In this document: positions 1 through 6,700 of the stretch, piece after piece
How the letters are laid out: every line of letters begins with the position of its first letter
Numbering within the stretch: the first letter of the stretch is position 1
Assembly (NCBI GenBank): GCA_030616665.1
Contig: JAUWWX010000014.1
Span: 1-11,073, forward strand
Direction of reading: 5' to 3'
DNA length: 11,073 bases
Source of the DNA: an archaeon
Lineage (GTDB): Archaea > Iainarchaeota > Iainarchaeia > Iainarchaeales > GCA-2688035
The notes under the pieces: model-generated
Databases searched by the model: none
Told to the model about the DNA's origin: nothing
Seen by the model: only the letters and a program-made list of their open reading frames with translations
Made by a program: the position numbers and the translations under genes

Positions 1-1
1 C

Positions 2-1054
2 GTGCAGGAGCAGGGAGAAACGATCAAGGTTGGCGCGATCGATGCCTTGACTGGCGATGGCGCCCAGTATGGGGAGTGGGCAACAAAGGGGTTGACTATT
101 GCGGCTGAGGAAATAAATCAAGGTGGTGGCATTAAAGGCAAGAAGGTCGAGGTTGTCTTTGAAGACCATAAGGGAAAGCCGCAGGATGCTGTTAGTGCTT
201 ACCAAAAGCTAAGGTTTGAAAAGGTTCCAATTGTTTTCATTGCTTGGAGTTCGCCAACGCTGGCAGTTGCGCCAAAGGCAAACCAGGACAAGGTAATCCT
301 TGTTACCTATGGTTCAACAACGCCCCTTTACTCCTCAAAAGGAGATTATACATTCAGAACGGCAATAAACGCGAATCAGTTTGCAAAAGAGGAAGCTCTA
401 TTCCTGTTCAATAATCTGGAAAAGGAGAATGCTGCCGTGATTTACATTAACAACGATTTTGGCTTGGGAATGAAAAACGTTTTCATTGAAAGTTTTGAAC
501 AGCTTGGCGGGAAGGTTTTGGTTGAAGAAGCATTTGAACAAGAGTCGAAAGATTTTAGAAGCCTTATACTAAAAGTGAAGGTTGCTGAGCCTGACGCCAT
601 TTTTCTTGTAGGACACTTGGTTGAAAATGGCTTGCTCATAAAGCAAATGAACGAACTCGGCTTTGACAAACTGGTTATTACTGATGTCTACAGCGTTGAA
701 GGTAGTGATTTCATGCAAGGCGCTGGCGAAGCAGCAGAGGGAATATTCTATGTCGCGCCGTTCTTTGACGAAAATGAAGATCCAAGCTTTACAAGACTAT
801 ACAGACAAAAATTCGGGGATAAACCAAACTACTTTGCTGCCCAAGCATACGATGCCCTAATGGTTGTTGCTAAAGCAATAGAAAACTGCCCAAGCGAGTT
901 TGACACTGAGTGCATCAAAGACGAGCTGTTCAAGATAAAGGGTTTCGAGGGGGCAAGCGGCACACTAACCTTTGACGAATTTGGAGATGTTGAAAAGCCT
1001 GTTACGTTCAAAACAATTAAGAACGGGGAATTTGTTTCATACGAGGCGAGCTAA
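2..1054 (+). CDS. Liv/HAAT-type ABC substrate-binding lipoprotein 1 (5'-partial)
   Basis: Extracellular type I periplasmic-binding protein of the branched-chain amino acid (LivJ/LivK, Peripla_BP_6) family, which captures a solute for an ABC importer. The mature domain begins with T-I-K-V-G-A-I followed by L-T-G, and a G-G-G-I-K-G-K turn follows at about 41-47, both family hallmarks. Pocket loops are AWSSPT (81-86) and TYGSTTP (102-108). A C-terminal cysteine pair (296 and 304) could form a disulfide. The GTG at base 2 is probably not a start: base 1 fits the last base of a TGC cysteine codon, and C-V-Q matches the lipobox position of the three downstream paralogues (G-C-I-E-Q, G-C-V-Q-Q, G-C-L-E-Q). 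The signal peptide is therefore about 19 codons outside the window. The TAA stop directly abuts the next ATG. Family assignment is secure; the substrate is unknown. Confidence 0.9.
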   Translation: MQEQGETIKVGAIDALTGDGAQYGEWATKGLTIAAEEINQGGGIKGKKVEVVFEDHKGKPQDAVSAYQKLRFEKVPIVFIAWSSPTLAVAPKANQDKVILVTYGSTTPLYSSKGDYTFRTAINANQFAKEEALFLFNNLEKENAAVIYINNDFGLGMKNVFIESFEQLGGKVLVEEAFEQESKDFRSLILKVKVAEPDAIFLVGHLVENGLLIKQMNELGFDKLVITDVYSVEGSDFMQGAGEAAEGIFYVAPFFDENEDPSFTRLYRQKFGDKPNYFAAQAYDALMVVAKAIENCPSEFDTECIKDELFKIKGFEGASGTLTFDEFGDVEKPVTFKTIKNGEFVSYEAS

Positions 1055-2152
1055 ATGAAGGGAAAAATCTTGATTGGAATCCTGTTAGCTACTGTTCTGT
1101 TCGCAGGTTGCATTGAACAGCCAAAAGATGAAAAGATAATGCTTGGCGCAATCTTGCCTTTGTCCGGCCCTGTTGCAATTTTTGGGCAATGGGCAAGGCA
1201 GGGAATGGAGCTTGCTTTGGAAGACATTGGGGATGACAGGCTTGAAATTGCTTTCGAGGACAGCAAAATGGATGCAAAGGAGGGCTTGAGTGCGTTCCAA
1301 AAGCTTGTTGATGTTGAGGAAGCAGACATCGTTGTTTCTGCAATGAGCAGTGTAAGCGTTCCACTGATTCCGGTCTCTGAGGAAAGGAAGATTCCGCTGT
1401 TCTTGCAAGACGTAACCTACCCAGAGATTACAAAGAACAGGCCTTTGGTTGTAAGGCACTTCATTCAAAGCGACAGAGAAGCAACCGTTTTGGCAGACTA
1501 TGCAACAAACGAACTTGGAATAAAGAAGGCAGGCGTGTTGTACGTCAACGACGAAGCAGGCGTTGGCGCAAAAGAAGCCTTTAAGAGTGTGTTTGAAGAA
1601 AGAGACGGACAGCTTCTTGCAATGGAGGCCTACAGCGCAAGAGATGTTGACTTCAAGACTCAGATTCTCAAAATCAAGGAAAAAGAAGTTGAAGCAATCT
1701 ACTTGTTTGGAAACGGGCCAAGCTGGGCAACAGCACTGAAGCAAATCAGGGAGCTTGGTTTTGAAGGAAAGGTTTTGACAAACGCAGCAATGTTTATCCC
1801 AAATTTTAGGGAAGCAGCAGGAGAAGCAGCTGAAGGCGTTTACTTTACTTACCCATACACTGACTTGTCAAGTGAAGAAGCTCTAAAGTTCAAAGAAAGA
1901 TATGTGGCGAAATTTGGCGAAGAGCCGGCAATGGAAGCATACTATGGCTGGGATTTGATTCACGTTATTGTGGAAGCCTTGGAGGCAAATGATTGGAAAA
2001 CAGAGAATTTGAAGCAAGCGGTTGTTGAAATGAAAGAATTTGAGGGAGCGTTTGGAAAAACGAGGATAACAGAGGAAGGCGACTTCTTGACATCTGTTGG
2101 AATAGGGATAGTTGAAAACAGTGCAATGAAGGAAGCGGGAGTATATGATTGA
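1055..2152 (+). CDS. Liv/HAAT-type ABC substrate-binding lipoprotein 2
   Basis: Complete 365-residue binding protein, paralogous to its neighbours. Residues 1-19 form a lipoprotein signal: K2 and K4, a hydrophobic core, then L-F-A-G-C with C19 as the predicted lipidated residue. The mature part starts M-L-G-A-I-L-P-L-S-G-P, the usual family opening. It is the most divergent of the four. The conserved G-G-I-x-G-K turn is shortened to G-D-D (59-61), the pocket loop after AMSSVS (96-101) reads LQDVTYPE (117-124) instead of a small-residue S/A/T loop, and the C-terminal T-I-K-N-G-E-x-V ending is replaced by unrelated sequence. This suggests a different ligand, but that is inference. The ATG follows the previous stop with no gap, and the 3' end overlaps livM by 8 bases. 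All of this fits one polycistronic transcript. Confidence 0.92.
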   Translation: MKGKILIGILLATVLFAGCIEQPKDEKIMLGAILPLSGPVAIFGQWARQGMELALEDIGDDRLEIAFEDSKMDAKEGLSAFQKLVDVEEADIVVSAMSSVSVPLIPVSEERKIPLFLQDVTYPEITKNRPLVVRHFIQSDREATVLADYATNELGIKKAGVLYVNDEAGVGAKEAFKSVFEERDGQLLAMEAYSARDVDFKTQILKIKEKEVEAIYLFGNGPSWATALKQIRELGFEGKVLTNAAMFIPNFREAAGEAAEGVYFTYPYTDLSSEEALKFKERYVAKFGEEPAMEAYYGWDLIHVIVEALEANDWKTENLKQAVVEMKEFEGAFGKTRITEEGDFLTSVGIGIVENSAMKEAGVYD

Positions 2153-3035
2153 AGCCTACATTCTGCACTTGCTGATTCTGATTTGCATTTACGCTATTCT
2201 GGCAATGAGCCTGAACCTGATTACAGGCTATGCTGGAATGCTAAACTTGGGGCATGCTGCATTCTTTGCAATTGGGGCATACACTTCAACCCTGCTTGTA
2301 ATGGCTGGCTTTCCCTTCTGGTTTGCTTTCCTTGCAGCAGCTGGAATGGCTGCCTTGTTCGGCGTGTTGTTGAGCATTCCTGCCTTGAGATTGAGAGGCG
2401 ACTTTTTGGCAATTGCTACGCTAGGCTTTGGAGAGATAATAAGAAGCATTCTGCTGAACTGGACAGAGCTAACCAGAGGACCATTAGGGATTCCAGGAAT
2501 TCCAAAGCCAGAGCTCTTTGGTTTTGAGTTTGGTGCACTGCACTGGTACTTTGTGCTTGCCTTTGCTGTTACTGTTGCAACTTATTTCATCCTGAGAAAG
2601 ATTTTGGCAGGAAACTTCGGCATTGTCTTGAAGGCAATTAGAGAAAGCGAGCCAGTTTCAGAAAGTCTTGGAAAGAATGTTAAGCTTGTGAAGATTCAGG
2701 CCTTTGCCTTAGGAGCATGCTTTGCTGGTTTAGCTGGCTCGCTCTTTGCCCATTACATTACCTTCATTGACCCAAGCAGCTTTACCCTGGCAGAAACAAT
2801 CCTGATACTGCTCATGGTTACCTTGGGAGGAATGTCCTCTCTTAAAGGAAGCATTGCAGGCGCAATAATCCTGATTCTGCTGCCCGAACCCCTAAGGTTT
2901 ATTGGCTTGCCTTCAGCAATGGTTGGGCAGCTAAGGCAAATTATTTATGCAGGTTTGCTGTTAGCATTAATACTGAAAAGGCCAAAAGGCCTGTTCGGAG
3001 AAAAATGGTTCAAGGGGATAGTAAGTGAAGGGTGA
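2145..3035 (+). CDS. livM: LivM-type branched-chain amino acid ABC permease
   Basis: Integral membrane subunit (296 residues) forming half of the translocation channel of a Liv/HAAT importer. Family landmarks appear in order: L-N-L-I-T-G-Y-A-G-M-L-N-L-G-H at 23-37; A-L-R-L-R-G-D-F-L-A-I-A-T-L at 80-93; R-G-P-L-G-I-P-G-I-P at 111-120; the cytoplasmic ATPase-coupling loop A-I-R-E-S-E-P...S-L-G at 164-176; G-G-M-S-S-L-K-G at 228-235; and the C-terminal R-P-K-G-L-F-G at 279-285. Hydrophobic segments suggest about eight transmembrane helices. Length is near the family norm. The R-G-P-L-G-I-P loop and C-terminal R-P-x-G-L-F-G point to LivM rather than LivH. The ATG lies inside the end of the preceding gene, with a purine-rich GGAAGCGGGAG just upstream. 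It sits between two pairs of binding-protein genes. The expected partner LivH is not in the window. Confidence 0.95.
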   Translation: MIEAYILHLLILICIYAILAMSLNLITGYAGMLNLGHAAFFAIGAYTSTLLVMAGFPFWFAFLAAAGMAALFGVLLSIPALRLRGDFLAIATLGFGEIIRSILLNWTELTRGPLGIPGIPKPELFGFEFGALHWYFVLAFAVTVATYFILRKILAGNFGIVLKAIRESEPVSESLGKNVKLVKIQAFALGACFAGLAGSLFAHYITFIDPSSFTLAETILILLMVTLGGMSSLKGSIAGAIILILLPEPLRFIGLPSAMVGQLRQIIYAGLLLALILKRPKGLFGEKWFKGIVSEG

Positions 3036-4125
3036 AATTGCAGTAATGGGAATTGTCCTGTGCGTGCTGTTTGCAGGCTGCGTGCAACAGCCTGAGGACG
3101 AAACAATTAAGATTGGGGCCTTATTGCCTTTGACTGGCGAGGTAATGATTTGGGGAGAAAACACAAAGAATGGCATGGAATTAGCGCTAGAAGAGATAAA
3201 CAAAGAAGGCATAAATGGCAAGGAAATAGAAATCATTTACGAGGATAGCCAATGCAGTCCGTCTAAAACGTCTACAAGTATTCAAAAGCTTATTTCGGTT
3301 GACAGAGTGAACGTAGTCATTGGTGAAATCTGCTCCTCAGCTACTTTGGCTGCTGCTCCAATTGCTGAATCAAATCAAGTGGTCTTAATCAGCCCAGGCA
3401 GTGCAGCGGACAGTATTAGCGAAGCAGGCGACTTTATTTTTAGAAATTATCCAAAGAATATGCAAATAACTGAAAGCGTGATTGAAGTATTAGACAACCT
3501 TGGTAGGAATCGCATTGCTATAATGTACGTTAACAATGATTATGGGATTAGTTTGAAAGAAAACGCCGAAAAAATATTTGCAGGCGAGATTGCTATTGCT
3601 GAGGCCCACGACCAAAAAGCCACCGATTTTCGAACAACATTAGCCAAAGTCAAAGAGCAGAATGTTGACGCTGTTTTTCTGGCAACCTATTACACTGATG
3701 GCGCGCTAATTCTAAAACAGGCAAAAGAATTGAACCTGGATGTTTTGTTTGTTGGCCCAGATGTGTTCGACGACCCAGAGGTTGTTAAAATTGCAGGAAA
3801 TGCAGCAGACGGCATAATATTTAGTACGGTTAAACCAGGAGCAGGTCCTGCTTTCACTGAATTTAGCAGCAAATACAAAAATAAGTACAACAAAGAGCCA
3901 GGGTTTCTAGCAGATTTTGGTTTCGATGCCCTTAACGTAATCGCTGAAGCAATGCGACAAGGCAATTTTGAAGGAGAAGAAATTAAAAACTTCTTATACG
4001 ATTTAAAGGATTACCCCGGCGCTTCTAATACAATAACGTTTGATTCAAAAGGAGACGTGGCAAATTCAGCACTAGTAATCAAAACAATAAAAAATGGTGA
4101 AATCGTTCTCTATGAGGCAGACTGA
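3025..4125 (+). CDS. Liv/HAAT-type ABC substrate-binding lipoprotein 3
   Basis: Complete 366-residue binding protein. The GTG start at 3025 is preferred over the ATG at 3046 because it supplies the lysine-containing n-region and places the lipobox cysteine (L-F-A-G-C) at residue 19, exactly as in proteins 2 and 4. This is the paralogue most like E. coli LIV-binding protein: G-E-I-C-S-S-A-T (100-107) and I-S-P-G-S-A-A-D (122-129) parallel the LivJ segments containing C-S-S-S-T and I-S-P-A-A-T. T-Y-Y-T-D-G (221-226) and G-P-D-V-F-D (244-249) parallel its second-lobe ligand loops. Cysteines 77 and 103 match the positions of the LivJ disulfide. Amino-acid binding is therefore more credible here than for the other three, though still inferred. 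It overlaps livM by 11 bases and its TGA abuts the next ATG. Confidence 0.93.
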   Translation: MKGEIAVMGIVLCVLFAGCVQQPEDETIKIGALLPLTGEVMIWGENTKNGMELALEEINKEGINGKEIEIIYEDSQCSPSKTSTSIQKLISVDRVNVVIGEICSSATLAAAPIAESNQVVLISPGSAADSISEAGDFIFRNYPKNMQITESVIEVLDNLGRNRIAIMYVNNDYGISLKENAEKIFAGEIAIAEAHDQKATDFRTTLAKVKEQNVDAVFLATYYTDGALILKQAKELNLDVLFVGPDVFDDPEVVKIAGNAADGIIFSTVKPGAGPAFTEFSSKYKNKYNKEPGFLADFGFDALNVIAEAMRQGNFEGEEIKNFLYDLKDYPGASNTITFDSKGDVANSALVIKTIKNGEIVLYEAD

Positions 4126-5241
4126 ATGAACAAAAAAATCTTAATCGGGGTTTTAATGGCAACCATTCTTTTAGCAGGCTGCCTTGAGCAGCCACCTCAA
4201 GATGAGGAAGAAAAGTTTGTGATTGGAGCATTATTGCCTTTGACTGGAAGGAATGGCGTTTATGGTCAAGAGATTAGGAATGCAATTGAGTTGGCACTGG
4301 ATGAGATAAATTCTGAAGGGGGAATAAATGGAAAGGTGTTTGTTGTCATTTATGAGGATGACCAAGCAGACCCAAAGACAGGCGTAAGCGGAATGCAAAA
4401 ACTTGTGAACATTGACAGGGTTCCAGTTGTTTTGGGAAGTTGGGCTTCTGGTGTAGTGGTTGCCGCTGCACCAATCGCCGAACAGGGAAAAGTAGTAGTT
4501 ATGGCAAGCGCGATTTCCCCTGCAATAACTGACGCAGGGGACTATATTTTTAGGGTACAGCCATCAGCGACATTTTACACAGCTAAATCTGTTGAGTTGC
4601 TAAGAGACGAAAACTTGTCAAGCGCTGCAGTAATATTTGTGAATAACGAGTTCGGAAAAGCACTAAAAGATGCCTTTGTGTCAGAATTTGAGGCACAAGG
4701 TGGCGAAATAGTGGCTGTTGAGGCATACGCACAAGGAGACATTGATTTTAGGTCGCAACTGACAAAGATAAAGGAAAAAAGCCCGGAAATAGTTTTCATT
4801 CCAGGCTATCAGGACACTGTTGAGGTAATAAAACAGATAGAAGAACTTGGAATTGAGTCTAGGATATTGTCTGGACCGCCCTTTGAAAGCCAAAGCACCT
4901 TGCAAAAACTCGGAGGGATAGCAGAAGGCGTTCTCTACGCCTACCATTTCGTGTCAGGAAAAGACACTCTGAAGGCAATACACTACGAGGAAGCCTACTT
5001 GCAAAAGTACGGAGTGCCAACAGGTGGCTTTGCGCCTTTAATGTATGACGCAACGCAGATTATTGCAAATTCGTTAAGAAAATGCGGTGAGGACACAGAT
5101 TGCATTAAAGAGGAATTGCACAGAACAGAGTACGAAGGAGTAACTGGTACTATAACCTTTGACGAGAATGGCGATCCAATAATTCAAATCGTGATGAAAA
5201 CAGTTAAAAACGGTGAATTCGTTTTGTATGAAGGCGGTTGA
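4126..5241 (+). CDS. Liv/HAAT-type ABC substrate-binding lipoprotein 4
   Basis: Complete 371-residue binding protein. The N-terminus has K3-K4, a hydrophobic stretch and L-L-A-G-C with C19, a lipoprotein signal aligned residue for residue with protein 2. The mature domain opens F-V-I-G-A-L-L-P-L-T-G-R and has the E-G-G-I-N-G-K turn (64-70). Pocket loops are SWASGV (105-110) and ASAISPAIT (127-135), giving small hydroxyl/alanine residues where LIV-type proteins hold the ligand's amino and carboxyl groups; the second-lobe loop G-P-P-F-E-S (250-255) differs from protein 3. C320 and C326 form a likely C-terminal disulfide, similar in place to C296/C304 of protein 1. The tail T-V-K-N-G-E-F-V-L-Y-E is shared with proteins 1 and 3, so these three are closer relatives. 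It starts immediately after the previous stop and ends one base before the livG start. Confidence 0.93.
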   Translation: MNKKILIGVLMATILLAGCLEQPPQDEEEKFVIGALLPLTGRNGVYGQEIRNAIELALDEINSEGGINGKVFVVIYEDDQADPKTGVSGMQKLVNIDRVPVVLGSWASGVVVAAAPIAEQGKVVVMASAISPAITDAGDYIFRVQPSATFYTAKSVELLRDENLSSAAVIFVNNEFGKALKDAFVSEFEAQGGEIVAVEAYAQGDIDFRSQLTKIKEKSPEIVFIPGYQDTVEVIKQIEELGIESRILSGPPFESQSTLQKLGGIAEGVLYAYHFVSGKDTLKAIHYEEAYLQKYGVPTGGFAPLMYDATQIIANSLRKCGEDTDCIKEELHRTEYEGVTGTITFDENGDPIIQIVMKTVKNGEFVLYEGG

Positions 5242-5242
5242 A

Positions 5243-5884
5243 ATGATGGCGGTTGAAGTAAAGGGCGTTTCAAAGCATTTTGGTGGAGTCAAAGCCTTGG
5301 ACAATGTTTCGTTTAGCTTGCGGCAGGGCAAGACTCTTGGTTTGGTTGGAGGCAATGGCAGTGGAAAGACAACATTGCTTAATGTGATTACGAAAATGGT
5401 TGTGTCAAACAAAGGCGAAGTCTGGTTTAATGATGAGCGAATCGACACTATGCCTGCTTACAAGATTGCAAGGCTTGGCGTTGGTCGCATATTTCAAACT
5501 GGCGGCATATTCAACAACATGACCGTTCTTGAGAACCTGTTGGTTGCTGCAAACGCTGAAAGGGAGGAAGCGGAAGCCGTGCTGCGAGAAGTGGATTTGC
5601 ACGAAAAGATTGACGACAAAGCAGCAACCCTAAGCGGTGGCCAGATGAGGCTGCTTGAATTCGGCAGGGTAATGATTAGAAACGATGAACTGATTTTGTT
5701 GGATGAACCGTTTGCCGGAGTAAGCGAGGCAAACACCAAGAAGATTGAGAGGGTTGTAAGGAAGCTGCAAAAGCAGGGCAAGACAATGATTTTGATAGAG
5801 CACGACAGCCGCAGGATTAAGAGGCTGTGTGATAAGATAATAGAGCTGGAAAAAGGGAAAATTATAAGGGAAGCAAAGGCCTGA
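5243..5884 (+). CDS. livG: LivG-type ABC transporter ATPase (compact)
   Basis: Cytoplasmic ATP-hydrolysing subunit energising the Liv importer. With the ATG at 5243 (tandem with ATG 5246; GGCGGTTGA lies just upstream) it is 213 residues. The frame is open back to 5213, but those codons lie inside the previous gene. Motifs in order: F-G-G-V-K-A-L-D (13-20), typical of LivG/LivF; Walker A G-G-N-G-S-G-K-T-T (36-44); Q-loop F-Q (84-85); N-M-T-V-L-E-N (92-98); signature L-S-G-G-Q-M-R (130-136); Walker B L-I-L-L-D-E-P (150-156); and H-loop E-H-D (186-188). All catalytic residues are present. Oddities are glycine in place of the usual proline in Walker A and a length well below the usual ~250, with a short helical arm and no C-terminal extension after K-G-K-I-I. 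LivF is a less likely alternative. It is the last gene of the operon. Confidence 0.9.
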   Translation: MMAVEVKGVSKHFGGVKALDNVSFSLRQGKTLGLVGGNGSGKTTLLNVITKMVVSNKGEVWFNDERIDTMPAYKIARLGVGRIFQTGGIFNNMTVLENLLVAANAEREEAEAVLREVDLHEKIDDKAATLSGGQMRLLEFGRVMIRNDELILLDEPFAGVSEANTKKIERVVRKLQKQGKTMILIEHDSRRIKRLCDKIIELEKGKIIREAKA

Positions 5885-5913
5885 AGAAATAAAACGGTTA
5901 TTTCTCGCTTTTT
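5885..5913. terminator. Candidate bidirectional terminator between convergent livG and trmB-like genes
   Basis: A perfect 8-bp inverted repeat, AGAAATAA (5885-5892) and TTATTTCT (5898-5905), encloses a 5-base loop AACGG. It lies in the 13-base gap between the livG stop and the TrmB-family stop, and the right arm contains the latter's stop codon. On the + strand it is followed by TTTTT (5909-5913). On the - strand the transcript reads through a T-rich run (TTTTATTTCTT) beyond the stop. The stem is AT-only apart from one G-C pair. Archaeal termination depends mainly on T-tracts, so the tracts may matter more than the stem. Confidence 0.5.
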
Positions 5914-6647
5914 GCCCTCTTCCACATCATTTCAAAGCTGTTTATGAAGGCCTGAGCAATCTCTTTTGATTTAATGCGGATGATAAGATAGGGGTCTATG
6001 TGGAATGTGAGGAAAAGAAGGTCGAAACAAGCATTCCAAGAAACTGGCGAGAACTGTATTTCCTTGGAAAACCGCACCTTGTACCTTTCAACGCCTTTAA
6101 GCATTTTGGAGCGTTGTCTCGCTTCTGGAGTGTCAAGAACTAGGTGCTTTGAGTCAACATTCTGCTTTGCAAGCCTTTCATACCATTTGCGAAGCACAGT
6201 GTTATACGGCGGCCTCTCAAAGGAAATTAAACCATGCGGTGTAAAAACCCTGTTGTGGGTATTCCTCGCTACTCTTGCCATTTCCTCAAACTGGGATTTT
6301 TTTCCTTCAACGCCCCTAAGAATGGATACCTCCCATGGCTCTTTTTTGCTGTTAAACTCTTTAAGCAATTGGGGTAGTTCCGTCTCCAACGCAAGTCTTT
6401 TTGCATCCAAAACTTCTCCCAGTTTTTCTGGACTTTCAGGTTTGAATACCCTAGTGCCGGCCTCATTTATGTAGGACACAAGACCCTTTGCGATAAGGCT
6501 GTTCAAAACATCGTAGACGTTGATTCTGTGGATCCCGCTCTCTCTAGCCAATTCAGCGCTGTTTGACTTTCCAATCCTTAAAAGAGTAAGGTAGGTCTTT
6601 GCCTCATTCTTGCCCAGCCCTAAATCCTCTAAAAAGCCAGTATTCAT
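5898..6647 (-). CDS. TrmB-family HTH transcriptional regulator
   Basis: DNA-binding regulator of 249 residues. The N-terminus L-E-D-L-G-L-G-K-N-E-A-K-T-Y-L (6-20) is the classic first helix of TrmB winged-helix domains. It is followed by A-E-L-A-R-E-S-G-I (31-39), a recognition helix around H-R-I-N-V-Y-D-V-L-N-S-L (40-51), and a wing around 57-68 ending in the F-K-P-E-S-P motif typical of the family. A helical linker (about 75-100) precedes a C-terminal domain with the family-like end F-x-x-M-W-K-R-A-K (238-246). It is about 100 residues shorter than sugar-sensing TrmB proteins and probably lacks the full sugar-binding domain, so its effector is unknown. The ATG at 6645-6647 is forced by the position of the first helix. 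It diverges from the NMT1/SsuA-type importer operon and so is the obvious candidate regulator of it. It converges on livG. Confidence 0.88.
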   Translation of the reverse strand: MNTGFLEDLGLGKNEAKTYLTLLRIGKSNSAELARESGIHRINVYDVLNSLIAKGLVSYINEAGTRVFKPESPEKLGEVLDAKRLALETELPQLLKEFNSKKEPWEVSILRGVEGKKSQFEEMARVARNTHNRVFTPHGLISFERPPYNTVLRKWYERLAKQNVDSKHLVLDTPEARQRSKMLKGVERYKVRFSKEIQFSPVSWNACFDLLFLTFHIDPYLIIRIKSKEIAQAFINSFEMMWKRAKSEK

Positions 6648-6678
6648 AAGAAATATAAATAATGAAAAGATTTTTATT
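6648..6678 (-). promoter_or_regulatory. Putative promoter of the TrmB-family gene
   Basis: On the - strand, AATAAAAAT (6678-6670) lies about 23-31 bases upstream of the ATG, the spacing expected for a TATA element driving a leaderless or near-leaderless transcript. A stronger-looking ATTTATATTT (6660-6651) lies only 4-13 bases upstream of the ATG, too close to serve this start. No Shine-Dalgarno is visible, in keeping with a leaderless mRNA. The inference rests on position and base composition only. Confidence 0.4.
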
Positions 6679-6696
6679 AGTAATAGTTATTACTAA
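6677..6696. promoter_or_regulatory. Perfect palindrome, candidate TrmB-family operator
   Basis: TTAGTAATA (6677-6685) and TATTACTAA (6688-6696) are exact inverted repeats separated by GT. The centre is about 40 bases from the regulator's ATG and about 45 bases from the binding-protein ATG, so it sits almost midway between two divergent core promoters, upstream of each putative TATA element. A dimeric winged-helix protein would fit a site of this size. The sequence does not match the published TrmB/TGM motifs that I can recall, so any specificity would be local. Confidence 0.6.
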
Positions 6697-6700
6697 CAAC

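Noticed and set aside
2..4. GTG as the start codon of the first binding protein
   Set aside because: It aligns with the residue just after the lipobox cysteine of the paralogues, and base 1 fits the end of TGC; the gene begins outside the window.
1085..1744. 219-codon open frame on the - strand opposite binding protein 2
   Set aside because: Cysteine- and phenylalanine-rich translation with no domain, fully antisense to a clear family member; a codon-bias shadow.
5213..5242. Longer N-terminus for LivG
   Set aside because: The extra ten codons lie inside the preceding gene and do not resemble LivG; tandem ATGs at 5243/5246 follow a purine-rich RBS-like stretch.
5494..5925. 143-codon - strand open frame opposite livG
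   Set aside because: Serine/isoleucine-rich shadow of the livG coding strand, without recognisable motifs.
5998..6474. 158-codon + strand open frame opposite the TrmB-family gene
   Set aside because: Low-complexity serine/leucine-rich translation, antisense to a recognised regulator, no RBS.
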